In this document: positions 1 through 39,010 of the stretch, one piece after another
Position numbering within the stretch: the first letter of the stretch is position 1
Layout: each line of letters opens with the position of its first letter
Origin: Eremophila alpestris peregrina
Lineage: Eukaryota > Chordata > Aves > Passeriformes > Alaudidae
Direction: 5' to 3'
DNA: 64,000 nucleotides
Assembly (NCBI GenBank): GCA_009792885.1
Contig: WMCF01000110.1
Coordinates: forward strand, 62,001-126,000
Made by a program: the position numbers and the translations under genes
Notes under the pieces: model-generated
Database searches by the model: none
What the model was told of the DNA's origin: nothing
What the model saw: the letters and a program-made list of their open reading frames with translations, nothing else

Positions 1-675
1 GAATTCTTCCTAATACCTAATCTAAACCTACTCTCCTTCAGTTTAAAGTAATTACCTCTTGTCCTACTACTACGTGCCCTTGTCTAAAAGTCCCTCTCCA
101 GCCTTCGTATAGCCTTCTTTAGATACTAGAAGGTGCTGTGAGGTCTCCCCAGAGCCTTCTCTTCTCCAGGCATAACAGCCCCGACGCCCAGCCTGTTATC
201 ATACCAAAGGTGTTCCAGCTCTCTTACCATCTTGATGGCCTCCTCTGGATGTACTCCAGCAAGTCCACATCCTTCTTATGGTGTGGGCCCCAGAGCCTGG
301 GTTCTTCCTTTCTTCCCTTTTTCAGGAATGAGGTTTATATTTCTCCTTTTCCAGTTAATATGAACTTCCCTGGACCACCATGACCTCAAAAATTATGGTA
401 GTGGCTTATCTTTTTCCTCTGCCAGTTCCCTCAGGACCTGTATATGTATCTCATCATATTCCATGGACTTGAGTACTTTCAGTTTCCTTAATTGGTTTCA
501 GGTCTGATCTTTTCCTAGAGTGAGTGATTCTTCCTTCTCTCATTCCCTCCCTGGCTTTACCTCCTGTGGTGTGGCAGAGTCACTTGCTGGTGAAGACTGA
601 GGCGAAACAGTTGTTGAATACTTCAGCCTGCTCCTTGTCCCAAGTAACCAGTTCTCCCATACTAGGATTCTTAAT
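1..675 (-). mobile_element. Old CR1 LINE fragment, antisense
   Basis: Antisense match to CR1: the 3' UTR part near 40-290 (phrases such as ACCTCTTGTCCTACTAC and TGGCCTCCTCTGGATGTACTCCAG) followed by the end of ORF2 near 580-665 (GACTGAGGCGAAACAGTTGTTG). The two parts are closer than in an intact element, so there is an internal deletion. Decayed, no usable frame. It lies in the CHD1 intron upstream of the first exon seen. Confidence 0.7.
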
Positions 676-995
676 TATAAAAACAAACACATGAAAAAAC
701 CCCACCCAGATGTGGAGTCCCTTGCACTTCAGGGCTGCCTTTCTCCATTAATTGCACCTATTGTCTAAGTTATTGACCCCTCTCAGAACTTGTACTCTTC
801 TTTCTCTCAAATTTCCTCTCCCATGCTATCCCATATCCTGCTCCAGTGTATGGTGTTGCTGCTGTGGTCAGAGCCTTAGGAACTAAACTTCTTTCATTCT
901 TCCTGCCCAGATGATGTTGCTGGTTTTTGGCATTGCCTCTCTGTAACTTTATCTGCTCCAGCAGCTTGCTGGTCTCATTTCCTTATCAACACCAC
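676..995. other. CHD1 intron sequence, nothing recognised
   Basis: Between the CR1 and the SINE. Pyrimidine-rich, without coding signal or recognisable repeat; it may be further decayed CR1. Confidence 0.5.
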
Positions 996-1132
996 TGAAA
1001 TTAGCTCACTTGGTTGGAGCTGGGTGCTAATAATGCTGGGGTTATGGGTTTGATCCCGATATAGGCTTAAGAGTTGGGGCTCCATGATCCTTGTGGGTCC
1101 CTCCCAGCTCAGAATATTCTGTAATTCGATAA
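996..1132 (+). mobile_element. tRNA-Ile-derived SINE with CR1-like tail (TguSINE1 type)
   Basis: The head resembles tRNA-Ile: TTAGCTCACTTGGTTGGAGC with an A-box-like start at 1001, GTGCTAATAA around the anticodon, and a B box GGTTTGATCCC at 1047-1057. The tail, from CATGATCCTTGTGGGTCCC to CAGAATATTCTGTAATTC, is a CR1-type 3' end. This layout is that of TguSINE1, known from oscine songbirds. The copy is diverged and has no intact tRNA fold, so it is not a tRNA gene. Confidence 0.75.
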
Positions 1133-1711
1133 CCTGTCCTCACCAAAATGAACCTGTTTGCTGCTGCTAGTGTGCTGCAGCTACAATACAGTCTGTACTT
1201 AAACTGCACTCTGTAATTTTTACCTTGCAAGATAACAGAGGCAGGACAAGCAACAAAGTTGTTTAGGAAGCAGGAGATTTATAGTGTCCCTGTTAGTAGG
1301 TTTTTCGTGTCTTGAGGCTGATCCGACATAACATCAGATGTCTTTTTTATAGTCAGAGATAAGAATAGCGTAACAGAAGATGACAAGCAGTGTTAGTGTG
1401 GAGCATTCCTTAGTGACTACTTTAAAAACCAGGAATACAAATAAAATTCTCGTGAGGAAAGATAAGATGTTGCAGGTTAAGTGTAGAAGTTTTGGTTGGT
1501 TTTTTTGATTCTTTTGACTACTTGTGCATGTGTAAATATATCTACATAATAATATTTCAAATAATAGTAATGACATGAGTGCAGTAGACACTAGTCAAGT
1601 ATATGCTCGTCTAAAATTACCACCAATTACTTTACTACATTTCTAACTGGTTAAGTTATGACAATGCGCACTTACTCAAGGCATATGATGTGGTTTCCTT
1701 CTCAGCCACAG

Positions 1712-29273
<27,562 letters not shown>

Positions 29274-30055
29274 CAAAGACTGATATTTTCTGGACCTTCT
29301 TTTAGCCATATACAGTAAATTAACACAGTAATTGCCTTACATGACTTGAAAGATACAGATGGGATATTCTATCAGTAGCAGTATTGTTACTTCTTTCCAG
29401 GATGCAAGGTCTATTATCCCAACAGAAGAAAAATATTTTTGTATTTAAAGTTTATGCTGCACTGTGCTGCAAATGCTGTGGCACTTTTTTTTAAGAAATG
29501 GAAGATGTTTACTTTTACAGGGACCTCAACACTGCCCATTTCAGACTGGATCTTACTATAAAACTTCATGTCAAAGTGGTGTGAGGCTGATAATGTTTTA
29601 AGTTATGTTTGTAAACGAACTTTTAAACACTGACCTGTGCTCATATTTCAGGAGGGAATGGGGAAAATATTTTTTTTTCTTAGTAAAGAACTCTCAAGGA
29701 CTTTGTTCACTTTCCAAAGCTACTTGTTTACATTGTACACTGCGACCACCTTGCCGCTTTTCATCACAAGCTTGAATATTTAAATTCTGTACCTATAACT
29801 GTAAAATAGCCAGGATTTCTCCTGTTTGTGATCAGTTACAATGCCTTTTTACAAAACAAACAAACAAATAATAATAAAAAAAGCGAAACACGAACAATGG
29901 CTGTAAATTGTTGTAAATTTATTAAATGAGTTTTTTTTCCCCCTCAGGCTTTTTTTGACTGTTCCTTTCCCCACCAACTCAGGACTTCTTGTTCACAATT
30001 ATGAAACTAAATCAGTGTACTTATATGTTTCAATAAAAGATTTTGATGGAGTCAC
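29274..30055 (+). other. CHD1: CHD1 3' untranslated region
   Basis: AT-rich noncoding sequence between the CHD1 stop codon and the AATAAA at 30032. It holds an A-rich (AACA/AATA) stretch near 29855-29890. The end is inferred from the poly(A) signal only. Confidence 0.7.
30032..30037 (+). promoter_or_regulatory. CHD1: CHD1 polyadenylation signal
   Basis: Canonical AATAAA 759 bases past the stop codon, followed by T- and GT-rich DNA as expected downstream of a cleavage site. An earlier AATAAA at 29873-29878 could give a shorter transcript. Confidence 0.65.
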
Positions 30056-30119
30056 TGCTCAGAATGTAAAAATGGGGAAAGGGAACTTTTTTTCCATTTA
30101 GTGCTCCCTTCGTTTGGAT

Positions 30120-30312
30120 ACTTTTGATACATGTTTTGGGTTGTGGTTTTGGTTGTTTTTGTTGGGTTGGTGGGGTTTGTGTGTGGGTTGGGGTTTTTTT
30201 GGTTGTTTGGGTTCTGGGGTTTTTTGTGGTTTTGGTTTGGTTTTTTATGTTGTTGTTTCTTCGTTTGTTTGTTGGGGTTTTTTGGGTGGGTTTTTTTTGG
30301 AGGCGGTCTTTT
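30120..30312 (+). repeat. G/T-only low-complexity tract
   Basis: About 190 bases almost free of A and C on the + strand, with many GGGG and TTTT runs and GGTT/GGGTT units. It starts about 85 bases past the CHD1 poly(A) signal. The strand asymmetry would make CHD1 readthrough RNA G/U-rich. Confidence 0.8.
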
Positions 30313-33300
30313 TTCCATATTAAACTGTCGGTGTTGTGATTGTTTGTAATGAAATGGTAAGAAATATCTAGCTAAACTGTGCTCTGGAAGGCTTTTCAGG
30401 TGCATTGGTTTTAAAGGAAGTGTGTCAAACACCTGAACACTTCAGTATCCAAATCAATCAAAATTAATTGTTAATTCATATGTTCCCTCTTCAACATGGG
30501 CAATAATGTCAAATGTGCTATGCAGGTAGTTAATATTTTAGAAAATTTGAATTATGACTTTATTGACAGAATTGTTACAATGCACACTGATTGTACATAG
30601 ATAACTTCTATCTGACAAATTAAATTTAAACTAAAAGGACACGTGGGTCTTGTAGTTTTCTGCTGTGTTTTTCCATGCAGTGTTACTTTTCCCCAGGTTT
30701 ACCATAACATTGTTAAAAATACTGAATTTTATTCCTGGTGATGACTGGAGAGGGTACCTAGCCTAGCATCGTGTGGCAGGAGCTGCATCTGCTGCTCCAC
30801 TTTTTCTCTGCTCCTGCAGTGTGGAGTAATTTTTTCCAATTAAGCAGGTCTATATGAAAGCATTACCATAGAACCAGGATCTGTCCACAGAGTATCTCAG
30901 TTACTGTAGTAACTGTGCATGTAATAAGTAAGGATCTCACTATAGACACAGTTACTGCACATTAAATATTAGGCTCGTTTGGTGTAGGCCAGGACTTGGT
31001 TAATTATTGCTGCTTCATTTCCTTTCATCTTGACAGGATCTGAGGGATTTGAGTGGTTCTGCTTTCAAGTTTGATTGTTGAGCAGTTTTTAAGCAACAGA
31101 GTCTGATAAGGTTTTTCATGTGTGCCATGCATATTCCACTTCCAAGGGTGGAAACCTAGAAGTCAGAACATTTCCAGCCACGGACACAATTCTTCTTGGT
31201 TGGGAAGCACACAGATGCATCCTAGAGCATAGACAGGGCATTCCTTAGGAGCCTGGTTCTCCATCAGTGCGTCTGTGATACAACACTGTGGCCTCACATG
31301 ACATGGTTGGTCTGTACATTTTCACAGAACGTACCTCAGGTTGGAGCCTTTGATGATGTGGATCTTTGGGAGTTAGTCTACTTACGCTTTGTAACCGTAA
31401 CTTTTACTCAGTCATATTTACAGATAAACAAATCACATTTGCAATAGTTTAATTTCTTCCCTTCTGGTTTCCATTACGTTGTTCAGTATTTGAAGTTTGA
31501 TGATGGAAATTACCTTCAGTGCTGGTAAGGCCTGTTACGGTGTATCTTCTTTTCAATCCCTTATCCTCTGCAAATGAGCCATTTATCATTCAGTATAAAT
31601 GTAGATTTGATTCTTTTGCTCATTTGTAATGAAAAGTCTTCAAGGAGCGTGTCCATTTCTGAAGCATCCATCAGATACTAACGTTGCCTGTCTGTCAGAT
31701 TTTTGGAAGTAAGAATTCTGAGGACTGCAAGAGAAGTGGCTATTAATAAAGGCTTAGGTATTCCATCTACCATGCATGGAAGTCTAAGACTTCCATCCTA
31801 ATCCTGTTAGGAATTTCTAGTCTGCCATTCCCAGTACTACCCAAAAAGACAGACTGTTGTTAAGTATGAAAAAGCAGATTAAAAACCATATTACTGCTCT
31901 TAAAGTTTTAAGGACAGAGAAATGCATATTCTGGTTGCTGTTTGTTGTTAAGGGTGATGATGTGGTCATCAATTGCCTGTTAACAGTAGCTATGTGTTTC
32001 CCCCGTTTTGACCCTCCATGCAGATGCCGTGGTGTCTGAGCAGCATTCAGACAGCTGCTGGTTTCTAAGAATCTTTCACCACAATCAGCAGGACTTGCAA
32101 AAGACTCAGGCACTGAAGAATTCCTGCTGTGGTAAATGACACTCCTATGGAAAGGAGCGTGCCCTGACCTCCCTTTGAGACACTGACTCTCTAGGATAAA
32201 TATCTTTGATGCCCTTCTGAAGCTTGATTAGCTTGTTTTGTCCCTGTATGATAGTTTCTCATTCACAAATGCATCTTGTCAGTCTCACAGCCCTAATTTT
32301 GTAGCTGCAGGGCTCCACTTACAATGTAAAATCCCAGGGAAGTACTCTGGTAGCAAAGCAATTTCAAGGAGCTGTTTCCATCTCCCATGTCATGCCTAGA
32401 GTTCCATTCAGTGACTATAGCTCTTTTTGGTAGGAAATTACCAGTACTTAGGAATTACACAGAAATCAATGCAGACAATTTCTTGTTTCTGTTAGAGAGT
32501 AGTAACTAATGTTAAAATCAGTAATACCTGGTATGAGTTACCCATTTGTACCGAACAAGGTTTGTTTTACTGAACTTTGTTGGGACAGGTGTATAGTGCT
32601 GTCACTTTATGACTTCACTTTTCCAACACACTAATGTGGTGGTACCTGAAGTTTCAGTTCTTAAAATTTTATGCTGAATCTTTTATTTGTGAAACAGTCT
32701 GGAAGCAGTAGCTAAGGAATACAGTTGTGTGGGATGCTGACAGGAGAAGAATGAAGAGAAGGTTCATGGAATTAATTTTTTGTTTGTTACACTTTTTATT
32801 TTCCTCTGTATTCCAATTACCTGTCTTAAGATACAAGTTGAGAACACCTGAGTAATGGTAAGTACCTTCTGGTCCACCTATCCTTAAACTCCCTTGGTGT
32901 ATTTGGATATGGCCAACACAAAACCATTATTTCTACCTTGTATTTTCCTGGCCCATAGCCCTACCAGTTTTTTTTTACATTTTTAAAGCTTTTAACAAGT
33001 GAAAAATTGCTTTGGGATAAAAGATGAAATTTAGTGATGATTGTTAATTTGCAAAAAGATGTAATTGCACCTATTTTAATACCCCAAATTCCCACCCTGC
33101 AACTTCACCCTCAGTGTTTCCTGAAGACTTTGCAAATTGCTGCTGCAAGACTTCTGAGACCTTTTGACATACAGACTTTACATCTATATTGAGTTCAAGC
33201 ACTAAGGCTGAAGCCTCAATAACACACTTGGACATTACATATTATTTATTTGACACAGGTTTTTCATCAGGCAATCTGTCTTTGAAAATAAACACCCAGA

Positions 33301-34600
33301 AATCATGGCAGAAAATCATGTGACTCTGATCACATGAGAGAAAATAATCAGCTGTTATTACTGCAGTACTCTTAGACCGCTGCTGTGTTTTATTTGCAAC
33401 AGAGCTAGTATTTGCTGAAGTAACTGAAGCATTTGGAAAGTAATCTCACTCATCACCTAAAATTAGCTACTAGATTTGGGTTTCCCTAATTCTAGCATTG
33501 ATAAGTGGCTGCCTGTATTGTGTAGGCCAAATGACACTTTTCATTCTTTTTAATCACTAAGGACTACAGCAAACTTCAAAACTCTGATTTGTGTAAGTGT
33601 ACTAGATCATCATTCTTTTCCAGTCTTGGAACCTGAAATGTAGTCAATGGCTGAGCAACACATAAAACTACCATAGCACCAAGTATCCAAAATGAAGTTG
33701 TTACAGACTTAAATGCCCTTTAGTCTTTTTGTCTGGAACTTCCAGTTCCATCTCTTTTTGGTACTGATTGCAAAGAGGTTGTTAACATGAGAGATGCCTT
33801 CCTAGTTTAAATTTTAACTAAATTTCACTTGGAAGGATTGCTGATAATCTTCCTGAAAATAAATCTGCAGGTGAATTCTCTATCCAGAATACAGTAAGCA
33901 GGAGGTCAGCTTTGAAATATCTAGAATACAAAATTGTAATTATACCTCGCAGAACTCTATCAAAGCTATCAAATCCAGAACAGGGCTGGAGAATTCCTTT
34001 CCAAGATTCTATAAGTGTTTCCAAGTGTTCAATAAGTCATGTCAAATTCCAAATAAATACATCTGAAGAGTTAGACTGGAGTTATTCATTAACCATAATG
34101 CTGGAGGGAAGCATGCATGGGAGACATTCCCCATGAGCTTTAATGAAAAAGGAAAAGCACACAAAGCACAGCACTCTCTAGTCTGTTTTAAATCTTTATT
34201 CTTTCTTTCAAATACCTCTGCTAATGACTGAAGAGAGCTGAGCTACTGCAACACATCACCTTCCAGCATGTTCTGGGCAAGTTTTTAAAATACATCTTCC
34301 ATCTGATGTGTTACCTTTGACAGTGCAGCCTTCCTCATTTTGTTTTAATTGAACGAATACATTGTAATAGGAACGGACTTCATCTTTGGGATAAATGGAT
34401 ATCTTTGGGATGACTGTTGGACCCCCAGTTGCCTTCTTTATGGTTGTTCTAAATATCAAAGCAGATGGAATCAAATGCGTATTAAGCACACTAATGGTAG
34501 CTGGGTAAAGTGATCCTACCACACTTACTGCAGGGATTTTGAAGGCTGTAAAGCAGTAGGGAGGAACAGGTTCTCTGACCACCTGTTTTTAAGCTGCCCC
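30313..34600. other. Intergenic DNA downstream of CHD1, nothing recognised
   Basis: About 4.3 kb of AT-rich DNA between CHD1 and the retroviral remnant. No open frame of note, no repeat family recognised, no RNA gene seen. Confidence 0.5.
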
Positions 34601-34772
34601 TGAGAAAATTTTACAAGTAAAATGCAGGTTGTCCATGATTATCAGTGGAAGTGGCAAAATCAGAACAGACCTTAAACCCTTTTTAGTGAGTTCTCGTCCA
34701 AATCCAACCAAACAGCTTGGGGATGTTACTGCAAATGGAAACCCCATTTAAGAGCTTGGAAATGCAAATATT

Positions 34773-35691
34773 GTGGCTCTTATGGTGGGTGGGGAAACTA
34801 TTGTTGGAGTACTGTTAGGCCCAGGAAACAAGCTATATTTTGACCCACCAATTGTTGACAAAAGGTGGGAAGTCCTCTTTGCCAACAGAATGTGGGCCTT
34901 GAAAAGACCCATTATTGGATTAGTGGCAAACATGATGATCCCAAGTTACCTCCAGACTGGTCAGGGATTTGTTATATATCCTGTATTAGACTGTTGGGGT
35001 TTTTTTGCTACCTAAAGTTCAGAGAAATCAGTTAGGAATCAAAGTATATGATGATTTAAGTAGAGAAAAGCAGTCAATTCATACATCCCTGGCTGAAGGG
35101 AGCACCCAGAAGTGGGGAAAGATGAATGGCCACCAGAACAGATCATACAGTACTATGGACCAGCCATTTGGAATCCTAATGAGTTCATATCAGGTGCCAG
35201 AAATCCCATTTGTAATTAGAATTAGATAATTAGGTTACAAGCTGACTTTGAAGTAATAAACAACCAGACCGCCGCAGCTCTTAACCTTTTTGCTGACCAA
35301 CCCACTCAGATGAGGAATGTGGTATTTAAACATGGGATGGTGTCAGATTATCTATTAGCACAAGAAGGGGTAGTTAGTGGAAAGACTCAAACTGCTGTAT
35401 GCAAATGAATGACAACAGAAAAGTGGTGAAACAGCAAAGGGAATTAGACAGTTAGCTCATGTACCAACCCAAACATGGAAAGGATGGTAATGGAACATGT
35501 TTTCATGGTTACCTGGCAGACTATGGGTAATACAAAAGCTATTTTTCTGTGCTACAGCAGCTCCAATTTTTTTACTATGCACGATACCCTGCTTAGTGCA
35601 TCTCATTCAGCATGTGATCAAGGGGATGCAGATGGTAGCCATGCCTACTGACCCAGGAATGGCTAAAGGACCAAAAATTATGGCACTGTGA
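34773..35691 (+). pseudogene. env: Retroviral env pseudogene
   Basis: Three consecutive open pieces (34773-35015, 35005-35229, 35497-35691) are in different frames or separated by stops. A TGA at 35405-35407 ends the frame carrying the transmembrane-subunit helix, just where the family has its disulphide-forming cysteine motif; most of those cysteines are missing here. The last piece encodes the membrane-spanning segment. Clearly inactive. Confidence 0.6.
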
Positions 35692-36024
35692 ATAATTGCA
35701 AAATCAAAGAAGACCCAGGAAGAAAAGATAAATCAATGATAATTAAGGTTTGCAAATACAATTACTGAGAAAATAAAAAGAGGAGGAATATAATAAGATA
35801 AATGTGTCTTTACAAACAGACCAAGTAACTTTGCTTTTTGATAGGGCCAGGAACTTACAGATAGGGAAGTAACAGAAGAAACTATCAGTTCCAGAAAATG
35901 TTACTAATTGACATGGACTGCTGCTCAGCCAAAGCTGTGTTAAATTCTTGAACGTAGAGAAAAAGAACAGACACATAATAGAATTATGTATAGTGACTTT
36001 TTAATAGAAGAAAAAATAAGGGGG

Positions 36025-36264
36025 TGCCTATTGGGGGGGACGTAGAGTAGGCAGTTTGGGGCATCTGCACCTTTCAAGTACCTGCAGAAAGGAAGAGGGA
36101 GATGTGGCTGGGAACTTAAGAGTAATAAGGGGGCTGCTTTCCCCAACTATTTTAGAGACTCCAGGGGAAATGCCCCATGGCCTCTACCTTTATTTAAATA
36201 AAGTTACAGGATTCCTATATATCCTTCTTGGACATAAACCTCTGGCATTGTGAATTTTTCCACA
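36025..36264 (+). mobile_element. 3' LTR of the env-bearing retroviral remnant
   Basis: Begins TGCCTATTGGGG right after a purine-rich run ending in GGGGG (polypurine tract), contains AATAAA near 36197, and ends about TTTTTCCACA, giving TG..CA termini over about 240 bases. Boundaries are approximate. Confidence 0.5.
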
Positions 36265-36269
36265 CAGTT

Positions 36270-38490
36270 TCCTCTTCAAGACTGTGTGACTGTGAAAGCT
36301 TAATGCCTTTAAGGTTGAATGAAATGTACTTAAAAATGTCTGCATGACCACTATTGTGTAAAAAAGAACTGATTTCTATAAACTTGCTAGCAATTGACAG
36401 TAATTTCAGGCACCCTGAAATATTTTTAAATGGTTGACTTCTTTTCCCAAAGCACTGTTAATGTTCAACTATTTATTGTTAAATATGTAATAATTAACCA
36501 TAATTAATTTCAGCTTTGTCAATAGTAAAATTGTCATGCTTCCTACAGTCTGTGTATTTCTCTCAAACTTAATTCAAATGTAAAATATGCTGTATTTTGA
36601 GCTCCAGAATGTAGCAACCTTCTTGCAATGAATCTCAAAACTAAAACTTGGAGAACTAGATAGTTGGTACAATTAGCTTCAGGTCTTTCCAGATTCTAAA
36701 GTGAGCCCTGTTTTGTTTTCCCACCGGAAGAACAATCACATTCTAACATAATGACTGCAGCACAAATATGAAAGTATAATCATGGCTATTTCTGATGCAC
36801 TCTATTGATGGAAATTAGTATTTCAGGTAAAGTTTACACCATCAGAAAGAGAGGCAAGAACGGAAGAACAAAACATCACACAATCTAAGAAAAGACCTTT
36901 AGAACTGAAGTTGCAGCTGGTAGATAGAAGCTTTCATCATGTGTTTGGCCAACACCATGATAGAATTGCTGAACTCTTAGGTGGCATGAACAAGGGCAAA
37001 GCAGACAAAGAGCAAAGGAGAGTATTTCCAGCAATCCACTGATCTTAATTACAGCCCAGAGCAGTCTTGTGAGTCTTGTTAACCTGTGCCTGACCTTGTC
37101 TAATAATTTCTCCTCACAGCAACAAGGATACATCAGCTTCTCTGTCAGCCTGAGCCGCTGCTGCACTTGAGGGCACAGGCGGAGTCTGTGGATGCACAGA
37201 GGTGTGGGAAACGAAGGGGACAAAGACTGAAGGGTGTTCTACCCCACTTGCAGATCTACTAATCTACAAAAGAGATTTAGTGCCCCAACAGCAGATGAGA
37301 GGCTGGGACATCCCCCCATCAGGCAGTCTGAGTCCTGCCAAGAGCACCTGGGGGAGGTGGCAAGTGACAGTGGGACTCCCTGTGGAGGGGCAGAGGTCCA
37401 CCCTACCTGGCCTGGGTCAGGATAAAGGAGATGTGCTGCTTCACAGGAGTGCTGATGAGGGCAGGCTGATGAGGCTTCTCTTGTTCTTGGCCAATTCAAG
37501 AACCAGCCGTTTGGCCAGATGTTCCAATTCCTTGGGTGAGGTGAGTTTTGCTTTGAACCACAACTGAGCAAAGGAATTAGGTTCTAGACATATCTGAAAG
37601 CAAGATTAAAACACAAACAAGGTTAGATGTTTGGATCCAAAATGATAACTCACTTGCTTTTTTTTCATGAAGGAAGAAGTAGAGAAAGGAAATAGAAAAG
37701 TAGGAAATTTCCAAGAATAATTATGAAAACCACAGGAAAGGGGTTACCAGAATTCCAGCACTGGCTGACAGAGTGCATGGGGAAGATCTCTGTCAGGCAT
37801 GATAGGTCTTTCCCTGGAGAAGTTCCTCCAAGAGCTGTCCAGCAATCCTGCAAGGAAGCTGAGCCAGGCAGCCAGAACAGCAGGGATGGAGAGGGATGAA
37901 TAGCTTTGTAGGAGCAGCCAGGACAATGAAGGACAGCAAAGGCAGGAAAGGCAGCAAAGACTCTGGCATTTTGTTGAATTTTTAGACATGGGGGCAGGTT
38001 GATCACATTCACCATGACTTTATTTGTTCCCTTGGAATTGGCTGGTTCATTGGTGTCCAGGAGGAGTTAGCCTGATGTTTCAAAGTTTACTTGCTCTGCT
38101 GATATATCAACTACAAAGCTCTTTTAATGAACGGAAATAGGATGCCTCATTTTCTAAAATAAAGCAGTTTCTAAAGTTTTTGTTAGAGGCAATTCAACAT
38201 CTCAAATTTCAAACCTTTATTTTCTAAGAGGCAATGGAAAAACATTCCTTACTTTTTACTTGTTCCCTATACCAGGGGAGACCTGGAGCAGAGCAAGAAT
38301 GAATTAGTGTGTGGCTCTGGAAGTGAGGACCAGGGGTGCCAGGGCCCAGTAGTGCTACTTGCCAGTGAAAGGAGGAGCTTGAAGAGGAGTGGATAGATGG
38401 TACAAGTCAACAACCACTATTGCAGCTGGTTTTGATTAAAGCTTCAGCTTTTATGACCACAAGGCCATTCTGAAGATCAAGGATGGGTGG
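36270..38490. other. Intergenic DNA, nothing assigned
   Basis: 36.3-37.1 kb is AT-rich. 37.1-37.6 kb and 37.75-37.95 kb are more GC-rich and hold open frames on both strands, but no family resemblance; possibly decayed repeat sequence. Confidence 0.4.
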
Positions 38491-38499
38491 TTGGTCCAA

Positions 38500-39010
38500 C
38501 GTGACTCAGTATGACAAAACAGCTTCTCGCATCTAGTCTGGGCAAAGTGGTGAGAAGTGTTTTGAACTGGAAACAGCAAGTGGGGAGATGATGATCGACC
38601 ATGTGAGAGATAATGTTTTGCTTCAGCCATAAGAATGTATACTTACATCATTTAGGAAAAGATGTAGCTAGCAGGAGCCTAGGCTGCCTGAGTCGGGGGG
38701 AGGAAGGAAAAGGGATTAACAAGGGATTAACCAGTGCTTGCTACTTAGAGGGATAGAAAGGGCAGGGGAAGGGGGGTACCAGTTTGAGCACTGTGGGCAG
38801 TCAGAAAGAATGTGAGTTCCTGAGTACCCAGCCAATGGGAAAAAAGGACAGGGATGCCAGTAGCTGAGGAAGGGTATAAAAATTTGTGCATTTTAGAGAG
38901 AGGTGTGCCTCTGCAGTGAGATGCACCCGACTTGTTTATCTCAATAAATACATGTTGCTTTGATGACTTTGCCCATTTTCAACTTCTTCAGCAATAGAGT
39001 ATTTCTCACA
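38500..39010 (+). mobile_element. LTR-like unit, probable solo LTR
   Basis: It has an LTR-type order of signals on +: a TATA box (GGGTATAAAAATTTG near 38871), a likely start region, AATAAA at 38944, and an end near TTTCTCACA. The 5' edge is not resolved and no target-site duplication was found. Confidence 0.45.

Larger units (their letters stand above)
34620..36266 (+). mobile_element. Endogenous retrovirus remnant: broken env plus 3' LTR
   Basis: A decayed proviral 3' end. 34620-35220 resembles an env surface-subunit region and 35230-35695 a transmembrane subunit, with a polar helix rich in Asn/Gln/Ala, a conserved-looking stretch near 35330-35400, and a long hydrophobic segment near 35550-35625. 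A purine-rich stretch (36008-36024) and an LTR follow. I see no gag, pol or 5' LTR, so the insertion is truncated. Several frame changes and stops break env, so it cannot make a full product. Assigned from general layout, so the retroviral genus is uncertain. Confidence 0.65.

Noticed and set aside
996..1070. A tRNA-Ile gene
   Set aside because: The D-arm and B-box motifs are present but the acceptor and anticodon stems do not pair, and a CR1-like tail follows; it is a SINE head.
30114..30349. Overlapping small proteins rich in Gly, Val, Phe and Trp
   Set aside because: They are translations of the G/T-only tract in several frames, without start context or homology.
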